In this document: positions 57,780 through 64,000 of the stretch, piece by piece
Layout of the letters: each line of letters starts with the position of its first letter
Numbering within the stretch: the stretch's first letter is position 1
Assembly: GCA_037043015.1 (NCBI GenBank)
Contig: CM073331.1
Location: 1,137,501-1,201,500, forward strand
Direction: 5' to 3'
Length of the DNA: 64,000 nucleotides
DNA from: Bryum argenteum
Taxonomy: Eukaryota; Streptophyta; Bryopsida; Bryales; Bryaceae
Notes under the pieces: model-generated
Database searches by the model: none
Seen by the model: only the letters and a program-made list of their open reading frames with translations
What the model was told of the DNA's origin: nothing
Translations under genes and position numbers: made by a program

Positions 57780-58950
57780 CTAATTAATTAATTTTGGTAC
57801 AAAAACATCTTCACTTTTGAAAAGTCAAATTTGTATTTGAAATTGAGTTGTTTAGTTATTATATTTTTGCTTTCTTTACTTAGGGATAGCCACTCTTGCT
57901 CTCGATATCGGCATTGAAAACAACCTCTTCCTTAGAATCCTCATCTTTTTCTTTCCACATTCTCATCTATGTCTCCATGAAAGACACGAGTGTGTAGCTA
58001 TTGTTTCTCCGAGCAGGTTCTAGCTATGGTTTGGATGTATTATTCAATCGATAAATACATTGATTGATGAGTTTAAGAGAAAATGTATAGAAAATAAAAC
58101 AACCTCTTTAGTGCCATTTTCTCGAATTGTGGGCTTTACAACCTCACCTATACTCGCAATGCATGAGTTCTCCCGCCGGCTCCCCACCGCATGTGTTTCC
58201 GGTCCCTTGTCTTCTCCTCTCGTTTCTAGCCTCACTTGTTGTGACGTCAAAAACAACTTCCAAAATAGATTGAGGAGAGGTTTCGATGCACGCCACAAGA
58301 GCCGCCGCATGGTGGATTTTTTTGAGAATGTCCTAAATAGCATTATGTGCTTGAACAAATGTCCTCCTTCCCAAAGGCAAACACAAAATAGTTACGTTTC
58401 GTGTTATTACCAGTGCAAGGGTGGCCATGCTCTCACTTGTTACACAAGTGCAAAATAGGTCAAGGCGAGGGTTTGCATCAATGATGGTGATTATCGTCAT
58501 TGTTCATGCAAAAATGATGTTAGAGTTATTGGCTCTCGCTTCTTAGAGTGAATCATGTTTAAATGTACAAAAAATATCACTTGTTCTATGTTTTTTTATG
58601 TTGGTCATGTGGGCATATCATCAAGGGTAAGTCGAACGGATACTTTATTCACGCCAACCCTCACGGGTCTGGTGTTGTTCTTCTTCTTCTTCTTCTTCTT
58701 CTTCTATGTTGTTCTTTTGAGCAAACTTTTTATGATGACACAACCAAAGAGCAAAACGAGTTGTCAAATACACTCTTTCTTTCTCTCTCTCCAACATTCT
58801 CCTTTTATGCTCCCTCCCTCCACAAGGCTCGATCTAAGAATAAAAGAAGTTAGACTAAAATTTAGGCTAAAATGTTATTGGTAAGAGCCAAATATGCACA
58901 AAAGGAAAAGTCAAACAAATTCTTATTTAGTTCATATTTTATACGAAAAG
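57780..58950. other. intergenic, one weak open frame
   Basis: The plus-strand frame at 58060-58458 (132 codons, Cys-rich end) has no recognised family. A (TTC)n run lies at 58678-58704. Confidence 0.3.
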
Positions 58951-59495
58951 TAACCATCACTCGAAAAGTGTGATATTTCCACCACGTTGAATGAGTCATT
59001 CCATGAGGATTTCTACCAAATTATGTGCACTTATGGTGAAAGTACCACACTTTTCCACTACACTATTTATATGATATTTAGTGTTGCTACACTATATAAT
59101 TGTGATTCGCTATAACTGTTTATTTCAATAACCATCACTCAAAAAGTGTGATATTTCCACCGAATTGAATGAGTCATTCTATGAATGTTTCTACCAAATT
59201 CTGTGCAATAAGACATTCTTGTTGAAAGTACCACACTTTTCCACTACACTATTTATATGATATTTAGTGTTGCTACACTATATAATTGTGATTCGCTATA
59301 ACTGTTTATTTCAATAACCATCACTCAAAAAGTGTGATATTTCCACCGAATTGAATGAGTCATTCTATGAATGTTTCTACCAAATTCTGTGCAATAAGAC
59401 ATTCTTGTTGAAAGTACCACACTTTTCCACTACACTATTTATATGATATTTAGTGTTGCTACACTATATAATTGTGATTTGCTATAACTCTTTAT
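58951..59495 (+). repeat. three-copy tandem array, about 178-186 bp unit
   Basis: Units start at 58951, 59129 and 59315, each beginning TAACCATCACTC. Copies 2 and 3 are nearly identical and copy 1 is more diverged. Each unit contains AAAAGTGTGATATTTCC and, inverted, ACCACACTTTTCC. Confidence 0.9.
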
Positions 59496-60074
59496 TTATG
59501 ATGAATTCTTTGAATGAGCAAACAAATGCTTACTTCTTAGGAAACATACGAGTTCATTTATTTCTATCATGAAAACGTCACAACAATTATGTATGATTTA
59601 GTGTGGGTATCAACAAACATCATCTTCAGTGTGGTGAACACAATGAAGAAAGCATACATAATAATGTTTGGAGCATGAAGTGAGTGAAAGAAGGAAAGCT
59701 TTTTGTTAATCATATAAGAGCATCCGTACGGAGCACTTGTGTTTTCTCGCCCCAATGTAACTACCAAGACTCACGCAATTTTCCCGCCTCACGCCAACCA
59801 TCTCCCTGTCTTGTTAAATTCACCTTACTTACTATGAGTTCTCGCTTTCCATATAGCAGCAAGACGACAAGCCCTTGTTTGTCCTCTCACGGGTGAAAAC
59901 CTTCGCTTTCTTGAACATCTCTCTTGGTAATTAAATTGAAATTCGCAAAATCCATCGCTTACAGCCCGACTCTCTCGCCATTTACATGCAGCGTTGAGGA
60001 GAATTCCCGTAAACGACTTTCCTGTCACCTCGAGGAAAGCTCACACCAACTTCTCCGTACGCACTTTGCGGGCA
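59496..60074. other. intergenic, no gene seen
   Basis: The start of a possible GAGCAT element (AAGAGCATCCGTACGGAG) lies near 59697, but no matching right end was found. Confidence 0.3.
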
Positions 60075-60451
60075 TCAGAGCATGTCCAACCCGCATTGTG
60101 GGCCGGAGAGTGGAGCCTTGATTGGCGTGAGAGGAACCCCAACCCACACACTATTTCTATAAGCCGATCAAGAGGAGTGAGGTCTCCTAAATTTTAGCAC
60201 ACCCTAACTCAAAGTTATCCCGTGCCTTCACTCACATTTTATCGCCCCCATTGACCAATGGGAGAGTGACACGTAGAAGCTATTTTATTGGCATAAAATA
60301 TTTTTTATTACAATCACTTGTCAGAAAGTGTAATTGGTGAGTTGCCTTTTTCTGTGCCCTGCCTTTCGGGGGTGGAGTGGGGTATCGACGCACGCCCAAG
60401 TGGCGCCTGCGAGCTTGCGACGCAGCCTAGCGGCCCGGTCGCATGCTCTCA
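60075..60451. mobile_element. Tourist/PIF-type MITE with TCA duplication (copy 2)
   Basis: TCA-GAGCATGTCCAACCCGCA to GGTCGCATGCTC-TCA, 377 bp, the reverse of the copy at 43078-43470. Confidence 0.85.
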
Positions 60452-61081
60452 TAGGAGATGCTCCAAACAAGATCCTACGATTCAGATTCTCTAACTTCCA
60501 TACTAAATTCCGAAAAAAACGATTAATTTAGAGATTGTTTTAGGCCACTCAACTTTTTGGGGTTCAAAGAAAATTAGTGTGCACACCGCACACTCCAGCC
60601 AAGCATAAGATTTGGTTCCTATCTCATCCTACTTCACTGGTGGCACAATTGTGGGCTTTTAAGGGGAGCCACAAGTGCAAGATGTCTTTCTACACATTCT
60701 TTGTGGGTAACCCTAATTGGCTCCGGGTTAACCCCACCAATGATATCATTCTCTTTTTGAGGAACAAGCTTGTGGGTTTTGCTTTTTAATGGGCTTTTTC
60801 CCTAGCCCCATGAGGGATGTGAGGAAAGGACGAAAATGTGTCATCATTTGTTGTTTGGGTTTTTTTGTTTGGATTCCACTTTTTCCCCTATCCTTTTGTT
60901 GCCTCTTCATTGGTGTGGAAATTTCTAATACTATATTTGGGACTAAGCTTTTTTTTGTTGGATTTTATTTGTAAAGATAAGACAAATTCGAGGGTCTTTT
61001 TGTAACGGGTGGAAGTTCCTCAATGGAGCAATTCTCTAGGTAGAGGTATTATGCTATGGACTAGATGTATTTTTCAATTGA

Positions 61082-61451
61082 TAAGAGCTACTCCAGCGGA
61101 GACTCTGGGAGGGAGGAAAACCGTAACCTGCTGGGAAACGCAGGAAATATTATCGCACCGTTAACTCTGTAACGTTAGCGTGAAAGTCGGGCTCGGCCAA
61201 GGACGCCCAGGGCACGACCAAATTGCAAGATATACAGAGCTATGTGTAGAGCCGGTCAAAGCGGATATTCCTGTGTTTTGCTCCTTTTCGGGAAGGATGG
61301 CAGGAAGTGGGAGACAGGATAAGGTGGTTTCAGAGCCACCAGTGGGTGTGGTGGCACTAGCCCGAAAATTAAGGCCTCTGCCACTTTCCGCGAGCTCCAA
61401 GGGAGGCTCTGGCAGAGCCCTTTCCCAGTGGCACCGTTGGAGATGCTCTAA
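61082..61451. mobile_element. Tourist/PIF-type MITE with TAA duplication
   Basis: TAA-GAGCTACTCCAGCGGAGACT to CCGTTGGAGATGCTC-TAA, 370 bp, GC-rich interior. The ends are of the GAGCATCTCC type but the interior is unrelated to the 43078/60075 pair. Confidence 0.75.
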
Positions 61452-61610
61452 TACATCGATTGGTTTGAAAAGAAAAAATGGCAAAAGAAAATAAATAAAT
61501 GAATATATGGTGAGCGTAGGCACGTTAGCAATTCTTACACTCAATAATTTGTCAAATTTCTCCTGCTCTTGCTATCTCATTCTATTTTCTAATTTTGTTG
61601 GAAAAGAAGC

Positions 61611-62221
61611 TCGCAATAACCCCTAGAGGCCTTAGTAAGTTCTTTTTTAGCCTTCAGAACAAAAAATTGCGATCCTTTGACCACTTTGTGCAAGTTGAGG
61701 TAAGATACAATAATTTGTAAGATTTTGATATTTCCGGTTGTATGATCTTCAAAATGACTACTTGCACTAATACCATGTGAAATTTCAACCATTGGATCTT
61801 TTCAATTTGTCAGATCGTAACGTTCATAGTTGATGTGTCAAGTTTTTTTGCAAACTCTGAAGCTTGCTCTTGTAAACTTTTGAAGGTTGCCCTTGTAAAA
61901 TTGGTAAGAGCTTGTACGTGGTTTTTATGATCTTTGAGTAGCAGTATCAGAATAAAAATATTTTCAAAAAAAAGAAAAAAAATGAAAAAACTCAATTTAA
62001 AGTTGCCCGAACTGCCCTACTTGGGCTTGAGAACTAAAATTTGCTTCAATAAATTCATAGTTTGGGATTTGACTTTGCAAATTCTCTCACACACACTTAC
62101 CTTGTAGTGTCCGAACCATCCAGTGAAAATCTTATGGATTAATATTAATTTTAACTCTTTCATCGAGGCTGCCCAAAACAACAAAAGCCCATTTCACGTT
62201 GTTTGAACCTTTAGGGGTTAA
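61611..62221. mobile_element. TTAA-family element, long and decayed
   Basis: The right end TTTAGGGGTTAA is clear. The left end is AATAACCCCTAGAGG. The interior resembles 16515-16785 in part (TTTCAACCATTGGATC). Confidence 0.45.
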
Positions 62222-62881
62222 AAAGAAGAACAACATACCTATTTTTAGGTCGACCTACACAGAGTGTACATCCAACCTATACTTGAATGTATGCCCAAAG
62301 TTCATCTTACCAATGGTGGGAATACTGACCCCCCTCCGCTGAACACTATGCTAGTTGCTACCTATCACTAATGTTTAGAACATAATTATCGCAACTCACA
62401 CTACACTTCAATCAAAAGTGAAAATGTCAATGAGGGAATTTTTTACAAATAATTACTCCAAAATATGTCTTAAATTGAAGACATCTACCTTGCATTGAGA
62501 GAGAACATTTGGGAATTTCTTGTTGTTATGAGGCCTTTCCAATTTAGGGGTTAGAATCCCATTCTTTTCCTTCTACACCAATTTATGTTCTTGCCAAGTT
62601 CTAGTTGAGCAAATTACGGTATTCACACTCTAGATGGATGCCGTGAAAGATGAAGGCATAGTGAACAAGCATCAATCTTAAATTTTTTATAACTACTAAT
62701 AAGTTGATATACACTATTCACTCACACCACATCAACAAAGATTGTGTAACCTACACAAGCATATTATTATCATGCAAAAATAACTCCTATTGAGGTGACT
62801 TGGAATATCCAAATTCAAACTAGGGTGCGTCCAACTTTGTTGATTGCAAGTAAAGTCGAGGCACCACCTAAAACCGACCAT

Positions 62882-63217
62882 TTGACCTTTAAACGCCCAA
62901 GCAAGTTTGAGGGGCTTTTTCTGGTATGTAGCTCTCATTGTACTCAACTTTTCAATTATATTTTGAGGTCAAACTAGTCACCTTCTTATTATACATTCAA
63001 AAAGTGAAATTTTACAATTCAATTCACAATTTGTATGAGTGATTGTGCTTTGAAAAAATTGTGGTAGGTAGGTTGGGGTTGTACATAACCTTACATAACC
63101 TTACAGGAGGTTGCAAGCTCATCATTGATTGGTTCATTCATAATGCCAAAGTCCTAAAAATGTTGTTATCCAATTTTGGGCTGCCCGTTTCAGACCCCAT
63201 GGGCATTTAAGGGTTAA
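62882..63217. mobile_element. TTAA-bounded MITE, long-variant group, reverse orientation
   Basis: The left end TTTAAACGCCCAAG has one TTAA mutated to TTGA. The right end is GGGCATTTAAGGGTTAA. The interior is the reverse of 43559-43929. Confidence 0.7.
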
Positions 63218-63256
63218 AACCCCCTAATGTCACACTTCATAATTTCACATCTAGAA

Positions 63257-63524
63257 TTAACCCCTAACTCTCCTTAAAACCCGAAACGGGTTTTGGAGGT
63301 TCCCGCAGGAGAAAAGCTCAGCCAACTTTGACCGTTATAATCTCACAAATGAAGAAGAATGAACGGTTCAAATTTGGTATGTTAGAAGAATGTCAAGTGA
63401 ACTTTGAGATCTTACGGTTGAATAATTTAAATAATTATTAGATTAAGATTTTTTGAGCTTAATCTGAAGGAAGGTCAAATTTTGTGACTTAAACCGTTTT
63501 GCAACAAGGAGATTTAGGGGTTAA
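63257..63524. mobile_element. TTAA-bounded MITE, canonical 268-bp form
   Basis: TTAACCCCTAACTCTCCTTA to GGAGATTTAGGGGTTAA. Same length as, and nearly the same sequence as, 16133-16400. Confidence 0.87.
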
Positions 63525-64000
63525 CACTAGGGTGGGCATCTCTAGTTAACATTCCCCCTATCACACTCTAAAGAAGTGATATTATAGAATGCACAATACC
63601 CAAGGTGCGACAATAAGGATACATCTCTATAAGAACCTAACCCCCAATTTAGGGCTAAAAAACGGATGGCTTTTGCCCCCTCAGCAAAGGGGACCAAATT
63701 AATAAAAATAAAATCCCAAGAGAATATTGGTTTAAAAAACGTGAACAAATCCTATGGGAATATTCCATATGCCAACTACCCACCCCCATGTATTGGATAT
63801 TCACAATTTTAATTTATTGTTAATTTATTATTTATTGACAATTAATAATTTATTTTTAGTTATAAGGAACAAAAATATTCACAAAGATGAACATTGCCAT
63901 CGCATGCCTTCAACTTGAGCCACTTCTTTTGGTCCTCAAATAGTGCGTTCCATACTAATTAATTTCCCACACTATTATTGTGACACCCATTTCCAACTAG
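63525..64000. other. AT-rich window end, no gene seen
   Basis: No supportable feature. Confidence 0.35.

Noticed and set aside
58060-58458. 132-codon plus-strand frame as a gene
   Set aside because: No family, no supporting exon structure, and it lies in repeat-rich AT DNA.

Overview
The window is nuclear DNA of a land plant. It holds two phenylalanine ammonia-lyase (PAL) genes, a plant DUF789 gene and a NUDT19-type Nudix gene, all with short GT-AG introns. These sit as islands of higher GC in AT-rich intergenic DNA full of miniature inverted-repeat elements (MITEs). The unusual PAL intron position and a Janus/PHPT domain in a plant gene make a seedless plant (lycophyte, fern or bryophyte) my best guess. 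That is inference; nothing here names a species.

Layout. 1-2.1 kb: decayed minus-strand coding sequence. 4.9-8.8 kb: promoter, duplicated leader and PAL copy 1 (+, 717 aa). 10.1-13.2 kb: a ten-exon coiled-coil gene (-). 15.2-18.4 kb: TTAA-bounded MITEs. 20.1-22.4 kb: PAL copy 2 (-, 743 aa), facing copy 1. 23-28 kb: MITEs and low-complexity DNA. 28.7-33.5 kb: a twelve-exon gene (-) that joins a zinc-ribbon Nudix hydrolase to a complete Janus/PHPT1-type phosphohistidine phosphatase domain in one 486-aa reading frame. 34.8-35.4 kb: an intronless MYND zinc-finger gene (+), divergent from it. 37-46 kb: nested MITEs. 47.8-50.1 kb: a five-exon DUF789 gene (-). 51-64 kb: no recognisable gene; minisatellites, a three-copy tandem array and more MITEs.

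How the genes relate. The two PALs carry out the same reaction, the entry step of phenylpropanoid metabolism, and look like an inverted duplication about 11 kb apart. The other genes are housekeeping-type or unknown and show no shared pathway with PAL.

Most interesting: (1) the in-frame Nudix-Janus fusion; (2) an internal proof that the abundant TTAA-ended MITEs insert at TTAA, since one double unit interrupts another MITE whose intact relative elsewhere in the window supplies the empty site; (3) a 69-bp tandem duplication in the PAL1 leader that copies a perfect GTAAGT splice donor; (4) a His-to-Gln change in the conserved ATSHRRT loop of PAL copy 1. All splice models were made by eye from GT-AG sites, reading frame and family conservation; no transcript evidence was available.
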